NCBI GenBank assembly: GCA_015057705.1
Contig: SVDU01000012.1
Span: forward strand, 88,870 to 152,869
Direction of reading: 5' to 3'
Origin: Paenibacillaceae bacterium
Lineage (GTDB): Bacteria; Bacillota; Clostridia; Lachnospirales; Lachnospiraceae
Length of the DNA stretch: 64,000 nucleotides
Positions 50,695-61,800 of the stretch are shown here, in pieces. Position 1 is the stretch's first letter. Every line of letters starts with the position of its first letter. The translations under genes and the position numbers were made by a program. A model generated the notes under the pieces. It did not search any database. It had not been told where the DNA came from and saw only the letters and a list, made by a program, of their open reading frames with translations.

Positions 50695-52506
50695 TTAGCT
50701 CCTCCATAATTGTTTCTCCTGTTTTTCTTCCCTTTCATACCACTGTGCCTGCGCCGCCCACATATCTGCGTATTTGCCTGGGCGTGAAAGCAGTTCATCA
50801 TGTGTCCCCATGTCAGCAATCTCTCCTGCCTCCAGCACTACGACGCGGTCAGCCAGCTTTACAGAACCGAGACGGTGGGTCACCACTATGGCACATTTAC
50901 CTTCTGCCAGCCGTTGAAATTGTTTGTAAATTCTTGTCTCCTCAATGGGATCAATGGCAGAGGTAGGTTCATCCAGTACGATAAAGTGATTCACCCGGTA
51001 TAACCCTCTGGCTATGGCGATCCTCTGCCATTGTCCTCCTGATAGATCAATGCCGCCAAACTCTGGTGAAAGCATATCCTCCATCCGGATACTGCCCTTT
51101 TCAAAACCGGCTTCACGAAGGGCCGATTCCGCCTGATCCAAACCGGCTTTGGCCAGACTGTCACTGATAGCCACATTCTCTTCAAGTGTCATTTTGTACC
51201 GCTGATATTTCTGGAATACGCCAGATATGCCTTTATATAAAGAGGAAGGCGCAATCTTTGCGGTATCAAGGCCACCAATTATAACCCTGCCTTCCAACGG
51301 GCGGTAAATCCCGGTCAGCAAACGTACAAGGGTACTCTTCCCCGCACCGTTTTCCCCCACAATGGCAATGGTCTCCCCCTCTGCCAGGTTCAGTGATACG
51401 TTTTTTACCGCCGGTTTCTCCCTTCCCGGATAGGTATAACTAATTCCATAAACAGCCACACCTTTGGTAAAATCCGGTTTTCCGGAAGAACCGGTGCGTT
51501 CTGGCATGTCAAGCAAATGCAGGAAGTTGTTAACCTTGCCGATATCCCTGTTCATACTGCCCATGTGCTTACTAACTATTTCATCCATAATATCGAATAT
51601 CTGCCCCAGAGCCGCAAACACTGCGGCAAACATTCCAACTGTAATTTCCCCATCCATAGTTGCAGTAAAGAGCAGATAAGCCGATGTTCCCATACCTGCA
51701 AATGTAGTTATATTTAATACCAGCTGCAGCAGTGCAGTCTTCCTCTCTGCCCTCCATATCTTACTGGTAAGCAGCTCCAATGTGGCTGTAAACAGCTGAT
51801 TAAAAAATGAAAATGCTCCCAATATACGGGTTTCTTTAAAATACTCTCTGTCACAGATTGCCTTCTGGTAATATTCATGCTCCCGGCGCAATGGCGCGCT
51901 CTGTTCTTCCAGCCTTGTGAACACCCGGACATGAATGGTCTGTGCCAGTATCGCAGGAAAAAAAGCCAACAAAAGTGTAATTAACAGCATAGGCTTTAAC
52001 GTAAACAGATAGGTTCCGATTGACAGGAAATACACTCCATAAAATGAGACACATAAAAACAAAATCATGCAGAATAACGGAATTGCCTGGACTCCCTCCC
52101 TGGCTTTGTTTAGGTCATCTAAAAAATCTGTGTTCTCAAATTGGGCAGGATCGATATCATTTAGTTTCTGGTGAAGTAAAACAGTTAATTTTCCTGATGA
52201 TTTGGGAAAAAGAATGCCGGTTCCGTGAAAGTTATGAATCCCGTTTAATAGCTGCTGTCCGAACGTTGCTCCAGTTAATAAAAACAGGGAAACCAGACAA
52301 ACCGAAAAGCCCGCTTCGCTGGCAGACGCTTTGGAAATCGTATCAAAAAGATGCTGGGTTGCCACAACTGTCAGGGAAAATGACAGCCCGTGCATGACAG
52401 CTAATATATTTTCAAGGATACAATTAAATGGTGCTGCCTGAAACTGCATTGGTATAATGCGGGTAATGACTTGAGAGAACGTATAGTTCTTCTTTTCTTT
52501 GTTCAT
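50695..52506 (-). CDS. ABC exporter half-transporter (membrane domain plus ATPase)
   Basis: A 603-residue protein with six N-terminal spans and a C-terminal nucleotide domain: Walker A GENGAGKST, signature LSGGQWQR, Walker B FIVLDEPTSAID and the H-loop VTHRLGS. It starts with ATG 52506 overlapping the upstream gene's TGA (ATGA), with AGAGGGG nearby; an ATG three codons earlier is too close to that site. It forms a heterodimer with the protein at 52503-54284. Likely exports a peptide or drug. Confidence 0.92.
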   Translation of the reverse strand: MNKEKKNYTFSQVITRIIPMQFQAAPFNCILENILAVMHGLSFSLTVVATQHLFDTISKASASEAGFSVCLVSLFLLTGATFGQQLLNGIHNFHGTGILFPKSSGKLTVLLHQKLNDIDPAQFENTDFLDDLNKAREGVQAIPLFCMILFLCVSFYGVYFLSIGTYLFTLKPMLLITLLLAFFPAILAQTIHVRVFTRLEEQSAPLRREHEYYQKAICDREYFKETRILGAFSFFNQLFTATLELLTSKIWRAERKTALLQLVLNITTFAGMGTSAYLLFTATMDGEITVGMFAAVFAALGQIFDIMDEIVSKHMGSMNRDIGKVNNFLHLLDMPERTGSSGKPDFTKGVAVYGISYTYPGREKPAVKNVSLNLAEGETIAIVGENGAGKSTLVRLLTGIYRPLEGRVIIGGLDTAKIAPSSLYKGISGVFQKYQRYKMTLEENVAISDSLAKAGLDQAESALREAGFEKGSIRMEDMLSPEFGGIDLSGGQWQRIAIARGLYRVNHFIVLDEPTSAIDPIEETRIYKQFQRLAEGKCAIVVTHRLGSVKLADRVVVLEAGEIADMGTHDELLSRPGKYADMWAAQAQWYEREEKQEKQLWRS

Positions 52507-54284
52507 AGATACCATCCCCTCTGAGCCTCAAACATCCCTGCATACGACCCGTTTGCTGCCATCAGCTCATCATGGGTTCCACGCTCTATAATTCTCCCAC
52601 TGTCAATGACCAGTATCTCGTCAGCCAGCTTGGTAGAGCCAAGACGGTGACTGACAAATACCGTAGTCTTGCCCCGCATCAGCTTTTCAAAATCTCTGTA
52701 TAACAGACTCTCGCTAATGGGATCAAGAGCAGAGGTGGGTTCATCCAGAATTTTAACGGGAGCACGGCTGTTCAGTGAGCGGGCAATGGCCACTCTCTGC
52801 CACTGACCGCCGGAAAGATCCTGTCCGTCAGCCATAATTTTTCCCAGCTGCGTATCCAGTCCATGGTTCAGGCTGTTCACCGTCTCATCTAACCCAGCCA
52901 GATGTGCTGCCTGCATCTCATTTCCTTTTCTATGTAAATCACCAAGAGCTATGTTATCCTTCAATCGTATATAATACCTGGCAAAATCCTGATATACCAC
53001 AGAAAACAGAGCCTTGACCGCACAGGCAGAATATTCCCTCAGTTCCTTCCCATTTATCAGTATCTCACCCTGGTATTGTGGAAACAAACCTGTTAACAAC
53101 TTAGTAATTGTTGTTTTGCCAGCACCATTTTTACCAACAAAGGCATAATGGCTCCCTGCCTCCATCTTAAACGACATCCCGTCCAATACCAGCCGTTCAC
53201 TTCCCGGGTATTGAAAGCAGACATTGCGAAATTCCAGTGATTCAAATACCATAGGTTCGGAATCCGGCTCAGTCAATGCGTCTTTCGTCTGACTCATTGC
53301 CGCAAATGCAGTTAAATCCTTCATATACTCCCCGACACGTGATATGTTTTCAAGAGAACGGGACATCTGGAAGCCAAGTTTCTGGATCATTCCAAATACT
53401 GCACTTATAATACCCATAAACCAGCCAGCTGTCATCTGACCGGTTAACACAGGTCCGATCAGTGTCAATGCCACCAACAGAGAAATCAATACCAGAAGCA
53501 GACTGGACCCCTTAATGAAAAGGAACATCCTGGCCGTAACCTTCAACTGTAATTTCCGCCCTGCTTCATACTGATTCTGCCATTTACCATTGATCTCATC
53601 GCTATAGCCGAACAGGGTACGCTCGTCTACATTATCCCGCCCTGTCAGCACTTCTCCCAGATACTCCGTTCGCCGGTTGAATTTCTCAGCTTCACGCCCG
53701 GCCTGGTAGACCTTCCTCCCCGCTCGCACTGACAGCCAGAACATGGGGGCAGAGAAGATTAAGATAATAATTGCCGCCCACCAGACCCGGGTTACAATCA
53801 ATATCAGAACGGAAGCCAGGGATATAATAATCTTTAAAAACTGGATATAGGCCTCCACACCTTCCATAATGGAATTAACCGGATCCCTGGATACCCGTGA
53901 GATCAATTCCCAGCTGGTATTATTTTCTATGTGCCTGTAGTCCAGCGCTGCATAAATCTTCACTACAGACGGGATCAGTCTGCGTTTAAGATTTAACCGG
54001 ATACGAGAACTGACCAGCTGGATCAGCGCTCCAATGATGGTAGTCACCCCTAGGGTCACTAACAGCAGTACCAATGGCAGATAAATATCATTACGTGGAC
54101 GCGCGCCCTTTAATATAGCAGATGCAGTGTCCACAAAATCTGCTGTAACCAGAGCCAGAGCCCCCGTCTGCATGATGGATTGGGTAACAGACAAAAGTAT
54201 ATCTGAAACCATACAGACAGGAGACGCTGCCAATGCCAGCTTCAGCGCGTCAAATGAGCGATAATTTTTATTGATTTCAATCAT
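52503..54284 (-). CDS. ABC exporter half-transporter (partner of 50695-52506)
   Basis: A 593-residue protein of the same layout: six spans, then Walker A GKNGAGKTT, signature LSGGQWQR, and KILDEPTSALDP. Its ATPase signature and the partner's are both canonical, so neither site looks degenerate. GGGGGAG before ATG 54284. Downstream of the M28 peptidase gene and coupled to the second half-transporter by a four-base overlap. Confidence 0.92.
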   Translation of the reverse strand: MIEINKNYRSFDALKLALAASPVCMVSDILLSVTQSIMQTGALALVTADFVDTASAILKGARPRNDIYLPLVLLLVTLGVTTIIGALIQLVSSRIRLNLKRRLIPSVVKIYAALDYRHIENNTSWELISRVSRDPVNSIMEGVEAYIQFLKIIISLASVLILIVTRVWWAAIIILIFSAPMFWLSVRAGRKVYQAGREAEKFNRRTEYLGEVLTGRDNVDERTLFGYSDEINGKWQNQYEAGRKLQLKVTARMFLFIKGSSLLLVLISLLVALTLIGPVLTGQMTAGWFMGIISAVFGMIQKLGFQMSRSLENISRVGEYMKDLTAFAAMSQTKDALTEPDSEPMVFESLEFRNVCFQYPGSERLVLDGMSFKMEAGSHYAFVGKNGAGKTTITKLLTGLFPQYQGEILINGKELREYSACAVKALFSVVYQDFARYYIRLKDNIALGDLHRKGNEMQAAHLAGLDETVNSLNHGLDTQLGKIMADGQDLSGGQWQRVAIARSLNSRAPVKILDEPTSALDPISESLLYRDFEKLMRGKTTVFVSHRLGSTKLADEILVIDSGRIIERGTHDELMAANGSYAGMFEAQRGWYL

Positions 54285-54337
54285 ACCCAACTCCCCCAGT
54301 TTTTGATCAAATCTTTACTTCATTACTACGATACCAT

Positions 54338-55744
54338 TCACCATGTTCTTCCATAAAAGAATGAATAGCCGTCAGATTTTCCAAGCTGATTTTTCGGCGC
54401 TTTATCCACCATGATTGTTGCTTTTAACAGAGATTTCACCTGTTCCCTCATTAAACTGACGTTAAACTTGTCTATCTCTCTGTTCTTGCTGTTCGCCATC
54501 AGATAATCCGGCATCTGGATCAGTCCAATGACTGGAATCCCTGCTTCAAACAGAGGCTGGCTTTCCCCAAACTCAAACTTGTTGTGGCCTCTGAGTGTGA
54601 CAGTACGGGTTAAACTTCTGTCTTTGACCGCCTTTTCCCAGATCTTTCCCAGCCGGGCATTTCCCACGTATGTGTACTCTGTCTGGATATTTCCAGTTGT
54701 CTTATATTGTCCGTCCTCATTCTCTTTCCACTCCATGCTGCCCAGATGTTCCACTGTAATCCCTGCAACTGCTTTTTTATTACCGTTTTTTCCATCCCAT
54801 AGTTCCAGGTGGCCCATTAACCAGGTTGAGGTGGCCTGTGAGGTCCCCTTAAATACTGGTAAACGAAAATGTCCGGTAACAAACGAAAATACCATGGTAC
54901 GATTCAGCTGTTTATTTTGCAGATACCGGATCATGGAAAGCATACCGATCGCACCATTCTCCTCCACCACATTAATTCCGTCCGTATGTGTATTAATAAG
55001 AATGGTCTCTTCCTTATTTTCCCCTTTAAGCATTACGTGAAAACTTTCTGTTGGAGCATTGATCTGTTTGTCTGCTTCCAATATCACAGTCCCCTGTTCC
55101 TGTCTCCTGGCAGCCGCAATCACCTTTTTCCCTTCCGTCCCATTCACCCATACAGCCGGAATTCCCATATATTCATCGGTAAATGGCAGATACTGATCTT
55201 CCACCTTTTCATCTGCCACTCCCTTCCAGATTAATACAACCGCTTTTACGCCCTTTTCCTTTGCCTTCTTTAAATCAGGATTTCTTAACACAGAAGTAAG
55301 TACCAGATCACCGTCACCTGAGGCAATCCTGGTGCGGTTCGGAAAAGCCTTCCTTTTATTCATAATCAGTCCAATGGGAAGTTTTTTAACCATTTTTATT
55401 TCTACAACAGCAATTTTGCCTTTTGCCTTGCTATAATCACCGCTTTTCACATGAATCAGTTCTCCTGTAATTCCATTTTCACCTGTTTCTCCAGAATAAG
55501 GATAGGCTGATGATACATGAATATCTTCCTTGTTTACTTTTAAAGCACTTCTCTTTTCTTCCCATCGCTCAAACGTATAGGTGTCGCTATAAATCGAGAG
55601 TCCCATATCTTTCAACTGTTGTTTTAACCAGGCAATAAACTCCTGATGACCTTTTGAGCCGGTTGTCCGGCTGCCAAACCCATTCATTATTTCTATTTCT
55701 TTACTCATAATCTCTTCTGAATCTAATCTGCTCTTTTGTATCAT
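54338..55744 (-). CDS. M28-like zinc aminopeptidase with PA domain
   Basis: A 468-residue protein with an N-terminal GSRTTGSKGHQEF (M28 propeptide-like substrate region), a PA-domain insertion (ITGELIHVKSGDY...GIPAVWVNG) and a metal core: INTHTDG (His and Asp), then VEHLGSMEW carrying a Glu and His. No signal peptide. The late GHNKFEFGESQPLFEAGIP is the usual last M28 block. Metal site somewhat divergent, so activity is uncertain. A GAAAGGAG site. Same direction as, and 53 bases upstream of, the ABC exporter genes. Confidence 0.8.
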   Translation of the reverse strand: MIQKSRLDSEEIMSKEIEIMNGFGSRTTGSKGHQEFIAWLKQQLKDMGLSIYSDTYTFERWEEKRSALKVNKEDIHVSSAYPYSGETGENGITGELIHVKSGDYSKAKGKIAVVEIKMVKKLPIGLIMNKRKAFPNRTRIASGDGDLVLTSVLRNPDLKKAKEKGVKAVVLIWKGVADEKVEDQYLPFTDEYMGIPAVWVNGTEGKKVIAAARRQEQGTVILEADKQINAPTESFHVMLKGENKEETILINTHTDGINVVEENGAIGMLSMIRYLQNKQLNRTMVFSFVTGHFRLPVFKGTSQATSTWLMGHLELWDGKNGNKKAVAGITVEHLGSMEWKENEDGQYKTTGNIQTEYTYVGNARLGKIWEKAVKDRSLTRTVTLRGHNKFEFGESQPLFEAGIPVIGLIQMPDYLMANSKNREIDKFNVSLMREQVKSLLKATIMVDKAPKNQLGKSDGYSFFYGRTW

Positions 55745-55768
55745 ATCCGACTCCTTTCACCATAGCTA

Positions 55769-56386
55769 TTATCTCAACATCATTTTCTTAAATTTACTTA
55801 CTACATCCGTTTCATAATCCGGATCACTTTTACCTCTACCAATCCGGTCACAAAGCCCCAGCAGGGCAACTTCATTGACATCCGTTTCCTGTTTCATTTT
55901 GCCGGCATCTCCAAATGGAAGTTTCTCCGTAATATACAAAATGTGCATATGATATTTGACAAGTTTTGCCACAGACTTTATCCAGGAAACATCACCGGTA
56001 AAACATGATAAAAATTCTTCTGTCAGCTGTTCTCCCTCAAAATCATGATTATAGGAGGTGATTTTTTCTTTTCTTATTCTTGTAGTCCCCGGTTTGCCTA
56101 TATCATGAAGCAGCGCTGCCCATAACAGGGTCCGTTCCGATTTACTTTCCCTTTTCCGCTTTGCCGCTTCATCTACCACCATCATCGTATGAGCCCAGAC
56201 ACTGCCCTCGGGATGATAGCGTTTTGACTGTGGCGTATCCTTTAATTTTAACAGCATGGAAAACGGATACTCAGAAAACCACAGCTCCCTGCTGATTTGT
56301 TCCAGATATTCGGATGGACAGTTATCATGGAGCAGGTGATCTTCTATCTTAAGAAACTGCTCTTTCCTATATTCTTTGTCTGACAT
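55769..56386 (-). CDS. HD-domain phosphohydrolase
   Basis: A 205-residue HD protein: HTMMVVDEAAKRK...LLWAALLHDIGKP contains the H...HD metal triad and a later Asp in SDPDYETDV. Related proteins hydrolyse cyclic nucleotides or trim tRNA ends. AAAGGCGG site. It lies between the split glucan synthase and the M28 gene in the same direction. Confidence 0.87.
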   Translation of the reverse strand: MSDKEYRKEQFLKIEDHLLHDNCPSEYLEQISRELWFSEYPFSMLLKLKDTPQSKRYHPEGSVWAHTMMVVDEAAKRKRESKSERTLLWAALLHDIGKPGTTRIRKEKITSYNHDFEGEQLTEEFLSCFTGDVSWIKSVAKLVKYHMHILYITEKLPFGDAGKMKQETDVNEVALLGLCDRIGRGKSDPDYETDVVSKFKKMMLR

Positions 56387-56422
56387 ATAATCCGCCTTTC
56401 TTCCTATTAACTGCCTTTTTAA

Positions 56423-58816
56423 TCATACCACAATGTGATGCTTTTCTCCATTATCTTCCAGTAAAATTCTGTTTCCCTGAATCGGTTTATCATCAAAAAT
56501 AATTGTTTCCGTTGTCAGTTTCCCCTTACTTCTGCTCTCAACCCTGATTTCATAATAAGAACTGCCATACTTATATTCAATGGTAAAATCCCCGAAATCT
56601 GCAGGCGTTGCCGGATCAATCACCAGTTCATTTCCTTCTTTTCGTATCCCCAGAAACCAGTTTAACAGTCCCTGATACATCCAGCCTGCGGAACCGGTAT
56701 ACCAGCTCCAGCCGCCCCTTCCAGTATAAGGCGGGCTTAATGATATATCAGCCGTCATCACATAAGGTTCTTTTTCGTAACGAAGAACCTCTTTCTTTTT
56801 CTGTGTAATATAAATGGGGTTAAGAATGGTGAACAGGGTCTGTGCCATGTCATAATCGTGCTGCATTGCAGTTGCAATTGCAAGCCACACCGCCGCATGA
56901 GTATACTGACCTCCATTTTCCCGGATGCCAGGAATATAATTTTTGATATAGCCCGGATTTTTATTTGTTTTATGAAAAGGAGGTGCAAGAAGTAAGGAAA
57001 GGGCATCCTCCTCCCGTACCAGATAACGCCATGCCGACTGCATTGCTGTCCTGGCACGCTCTTTGCGGGCTCCTTTTGAGATTACGCTCCAGGACTGGCT
57101 GATGGAATCTATTCTGCATTCATCATTTTCCTTTGATCCAAGCTTTGAACCATCGTCATAAAATGCCCGCAGATACCATTCCCCATCCCAGGCATGTTCT
57201 TCGATGCTTTGCAGCAGAGTTTCCCGTTTCTGCTCCAGTTCCTGTCCGTAGGCCTCTTCCCCTTCCTGTTTGCATAAAGGAATGAAATCGCCTAATACGG
57301 TATACAAAAACCAGGCAAGCCATACACTTTCGCCCTTTCCCTGTATTCCCACCTCATTCATACCGTCATTCCAGTCGCCTCCGCCCATGAGGGGAAGTCC
57401 ATGCTCTCCAAAAGATGTCCGGTCAATCGTCTTTTTACAATGTTCATAGACACTTCCAGTTTGCTGGGATACTTCAGGAGTAAACATTACATCATGCTGA
57501 TCCTCCTTGAGTATCGGACCTTTAATGTAAGGCACTGTTTCCTTTAAAATTGAATAATCTCCAGTGTTTAGAATATAAGCAGCAGTACAATAAGGCAGCC
57601 AAAGCAAATCATCGGAGATTCGTGTCCTTACCCCGATTCCCATGGGAGGATGCCACCAATGCTGGACATCCCCTTCTTCAAACTGTCTGCTGCAGGCAGT
57701 GAGTATCTGACTGCGCAAAATACCCGGATCGGTAAAAAGCAGAGAAAGGGTATCCTGTAGCTGGTCCCGGTATCCATAAGCTCCCCCGCATTGATAAAAT
57801 CCTGCTCTTGCCTGAATCCGGCAGGATACCGTCTGATAGAGCAGCCAGCCGTTAACCAGGATATCAACTGCCCGGTCCTTTGTCTTAACCTGAATGGTTC
57901 CTAATAATTTGTCCCAGTAGGCTCTCACTTGTTCCAGTTCTTTTTCTGACGCAGTCACATCCCTGTATCTGTTTCTGATCTGATTGATCTCATTTAAGCT
58001 GCTGCTCTGTCCCAGTCCAAATACCACCGTTTTACTTTCCTGAGGCTGAATTGCTATGGATACCTGTATTGCGCCGCAGGAGTCATAGCACACTCCTGTA
58101 TTGCAGGTGAGCTTGACTTCTGCTCCCCTGGGCTCTCTGATACTGCCTTTTTGTCCCATAAACTCCTGTCTGTCTCCAGTGTAACCCACAATTGTCTCAT
58201 TGGAAAACAGGTAGGCATAGTTGTTTTGAAAGTTCATGGTGTAGATATTTTTTGCATACAAATATTCATGTTCATTGTCATAGGAGGTGAGAATATAGGG
58301 ATCGGTCTGCTCTCTTTGGGTTCCCAGCACCCATTCTACATAATAGGTCAGGCTTAAATACTTCACTTTATCCGACTGATTCTTAAGGGTTAAGTTCCAC
58401 AGTTTTAATGAATCATGAAGAGGGCAAAATACAGTCAGCTCCTGTTCAACCATTGATTCCTCATGAAGGAACCGGCTGTATCCAAACCCATGCCTTACCC
58501 GGTATATGCCTCTGTCAGATCTGCCCAGAGACATCGGCGTCATTACCTCTCCGGTTATCTCATCCAGAATATAGATTGCCTCCCCTGCTCTGTCACTGAC
58601 CGGGTCGTTGGACCAGGGTGTAAGCTTATTCTCCCGGCTGTTAACACTAAAGGTAAAGCCTGCCCCCGACTCCGATATCTGGAAACCAAAGTCCTTGTTT
58701 GAGATCACATTAATCCAGGGTGCCGGCGGCCTGTTATTTCCGTCCAGCAGAATTTCATATTCTCTGCCATCACAGACAAATCCTCCAAAGCCATTAAAAA
58801 ACTCATAATTCTCCAT
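56423..58816 (-). CDS. GH94-type phosphorylase module of a split cyclic glucan synthase
   Basis: A 797-residue protein starting ENYEFFNGFGGFVCDGREYE, the entry to the second carbohydrate-binding and GH94 unit of NdvB/Cgs. It has the (alpha/alpha)6-barrel acid Asp in GGGDWNDGMNEV and the aromatic loop SLSPPYTGRGGWSWYTGS, so phosphorolysis of beta-1,2-glucan is possible. Its frame runs open upstream into the large gene, and its ATG lies six bases after that gene's stop. In most homologues both parts form one chain of about 2,800 residues. The ribosome site is poor (GGAGG at 13 bases). Confidence 0.85.
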   Translation of the reverse strand: MENYEFFNGFGGFVCDGREYEILLDGNNRPPAPWINVISNKDFGFQISESGAGFTFSVNSRENKLTPWSNDPVSDRAGEAIYILDEITGEVMTPMSLGRSDRGIYRVRHGFGYSRFLHEESMVEQELTVFCPLHDSLKLWNLTLKNQSDKVKYLSLTYYVEWVLGTQREQTDPYILTSYDNEHEYLYAKNIYTMNFQNNYAYLFSNETIVGYTGDRQEFMGQKGSIREPRGAEVKLTCNTGVCYDSCGAIQVSIAIQPQESKTVVFGLGQSSSLNEINQIRNRYRDVTASEKELEQVRAYWDKLLGTIQVKTKDRAVDILVNGWLLYQTVSCRIQARAGFYQCGGAYGYRDQLQDTLSLLFTDPGILRSQILTACSRQFEEGDVQHWWHPPMGIGVRTRISDDLLWLPYCTAAYILNTGDYSILKETVPYIKGPILKEDQHDVMFTPEVSQQTGSVYEHCKKTIDRTSFGEHGLPLMGGGDWNDGMNEVGIQGKGESVWLAWFLYTVLGDFIPLCKQEGEEAYGQELEQKRETLLQSIEEHAWDGEWYLRAFYDDGSKLGSKENDECRIDSISQSWSVISKGARKERARTAMQSAWRYLVREEDALSLLLAPPFHKTNKNPGYIKNYIPGIRENGGQYTHAAVWLAIATAMQHDYDMAQTLFTILNPIYITQKKKEVLRYEKEPYVMTADISLSPPYTGRGGWSWYTGSAGWMYQGLLNWFLGIRKEGNELVIDPATPADFGDFTIEYKYGSSYYEIRVESRSKGKLTTETIIFDDKPIQGNRILLEDNGEKHHIVV

Positions 58817-58821
58817 AAGTC

Positions 58822-61800
58822 CTAATATTCCTCCAGCAGCTCCAATTGATTTTCTTTCCGTTTTGTAAAATAAATACCTGTTTTCTCCGAAAATACCACC
58901 CGTGCAACCGTATACAGCAAATCAATCTCTGCAGGCAGAAGCTCATACGTATGCAGAGTAAAGAAGCTGGTCTTACCGCTTCCGGAATCATAGATACGCA
59001 GAGAACTGGTCAGATCATTGATTAATTGATCCACCTCCTGAAGATAACCATATTTGGAATCTACCAGGATGACCAGATCTACCATCACAAGATTTACTCT
59101 TAAATATTCGTACGCCTTTAATACATCCTTGATTATCCGCTCTTCTTCAATGGACCGGACTACAAAAAGCAGAATGGGATTATCTCCGGAAATGCCGAAT
59201 TTCCATAAGAAACTCTGATTCTTAAAATTTCTCCGGATATTTTCATGAGGTCCCCGGAAAATACCGCAAGGATAAAATATGGGACTGATCATATCCTGAA
59301 AGGAGTTGAGCTGTGTTTTGGTAATCTCCAGGTACTTTAACTCCAGACTGCTTTGAAGCCGGAATTTCTCCAGAAGATCATCAATCCGGTAACTTACATT
59401 TAATTCCTCCGCAATTTTTACTGCCTCTTCTCTCCTGCTGCATACACCGGTAATAAAAGTCAAACTGGCTGATTCTCCTGCTTCGATACATAGCTGTACC
59501 CGAATGCTCATAATGGGATCGTTGCAAAAACCCGGATCATTAAAAAAGGCAATACTGTTTACTACACAATCCGGATTTTCCAACGTATTGTTTCTGCCGA
59601 TAAATCGTTTTCTGTCATTTTCAAATTCAACCTTTTTGCACCGTTTTTCATCGGTTTTTACCATATGCATGACGTAAGGATTGTCGTCCTCATTCTTTTG
59701 ACGCCTTTTCGCCAGGAAAATATTCTGTTCTTTCACATACTCGCTTTCAAGAAAGAGTTTATTAAACGCCGGATGGCTGATTTCCGCCATATGAGTATCG
59801 TCTACTACTTCCATATAACTGGTTACCTCCAGCTGCTTTTCCTCACTTCCATGATTAGTCAGTGTGATTTTGCGAATCTCAAAATTGCGATCAGCATTCA
59901 GGCTGACAATCATTTGAGTTGAAATGTCCCCATCCTTTCGTTTAAATTCCGCCTGATGGGGACTGAAAATCACCTGATACTCTTCCGGCTCGATCCGGGT
60001 TGGGTGGTAGGCAGCACTCCAGTATTTTCCCTGCTTCTTGTCCTTAATATAGATATAGTTTCCTGTATTCGCATAGACATCGGATCTCCAGCGGTAAAGC
60101 ATGCGGTCCTCATATTGACTGAACCCATCCCCGTCTGAGGTTATCATCAGGGAATACTTCCCGTTTGACAGATAATTTACAACGGGTGTGGTTAAACCTG
60201 TACGATTGATATACCGGTTATTGTAACGGTCTTCCGTAAAAAGAGGTTTTCCGATTTTTATGGTATACCCCTGTTTTGCAATGGAAATCAAATAAGACTG
60301 GCGTTTTTCTTCCAGCAGAACTTCCGTTGCCTTTATCATCATTTCAGCGTGGAACCGCTCTTTTAAAATCCCATTATTCAGGTAATTATTAATTGCAGCC
60401 AGATTCATCCCCTGATGATGGGCCATATAGGATTTCACAATGCAGTAAGGTTTTAAATCCACGGAACTGGGCACATCAAAATCAATGGATTCATAGAAGC
60501 CATAATCACCGTAAGCACCTAATTCTTTCAGCCTCTTTAAATTGCTGATACATTCCTTTTGCGCTGTATTTAGTGCCAGTATTGTGGCATATGGTGCCAC
60601 TACAAGAGAATCCTTACGAACCGGCTGAAGCCTTATCTTTGGAACGCCAAATGCCTTATACTGGTAATTGGCATTTAAATCAAAACGGTAATATTGGGAT
60701 TCTGATATTCCCCAGGGGATTTCTGCTTCTTTTGCATACTTCATCTGCTGGAGCACTGCTGCTTTAGAGGTCTGTTCATAGACAGAGCCTTCATATTCTT
60801 TCAGTACAAGATTAGGCATCAGATACTCAAACATGGTACCGCTCCAGGATACGAAGCATGGAATACCCTTAACTACCGTTAACGGCCTTCCCAGTTTATA
60901 CCAGTGCTTTAATGGCACTTCTCCCATCGCCACAGCAAGCAGACTTGTAAGTGATGATTCCGATGCCATCAGGTCGTAGCAGCCATCGTCTAACGTATGG
61001 GAGGATACATGATATCCGATATGAAACAGCATTCTCTTTTCATCAAATAAAAATCGAAAATCAACATTTGCCAACATGCTGTCTATTTTACTGCATAGGG
61101 TTCTGATTCGGGCTGTCATCATCTCATCCGGGCTTACCGGCTTATCAAGCTGCTCTAACAGACCATTTTTCAGTGCAATCATATGCCCCCAGAAATTACC
61201 GCTGTCTACTGTTGATATATAGGCAGGGTTAAGCACCTCCAATGTTTCAATGTGATACCAGTTATAGAGGTGTCCCTTCCATTTCTCCATCTTCTGCACT
61301 GTCTCCATCAGGTTTTCGATTGACCCCACTGTGGAGCTTAACGTTTCAAATCCAAGATCCATGGCTGAAAGAATTGACAGAAACTGAAGCCCGATATTGG
61401 TAGGAGATGTTTTATCACTGATTTTTTCAGCTTTTGTGGCCTTATAGTTATCCGGACAGAGCCAGTTTGTCTCCTTTGTGGAAAAATCCTTAAAAAACTG
61501 CCAGGTTCTGCGGGCGGTATCCATGAGAAGTTCCTGATTCTCCGCCTGATCTTTTTGATGGTGTATGATTTTTTGCTGACTGATCCGGTAAGCAGCTTCA
61601 AATGCCAGAAACCAGTCTGCCATGACAAGCGCTGCAAGACAAATTTCTGCCAGGGGCAGATTGCCAGATAACAATAGTAATAAAAGGCAAAATGCAGGGA
61701 GAAGAGAACTCCACATTGTAAGGAAATAACCTTTTCTGGTATTGATCACGGAGGCATCCACGGATTCGGCCGTATTCCAGTGGAGCAGATTTTTCTTACT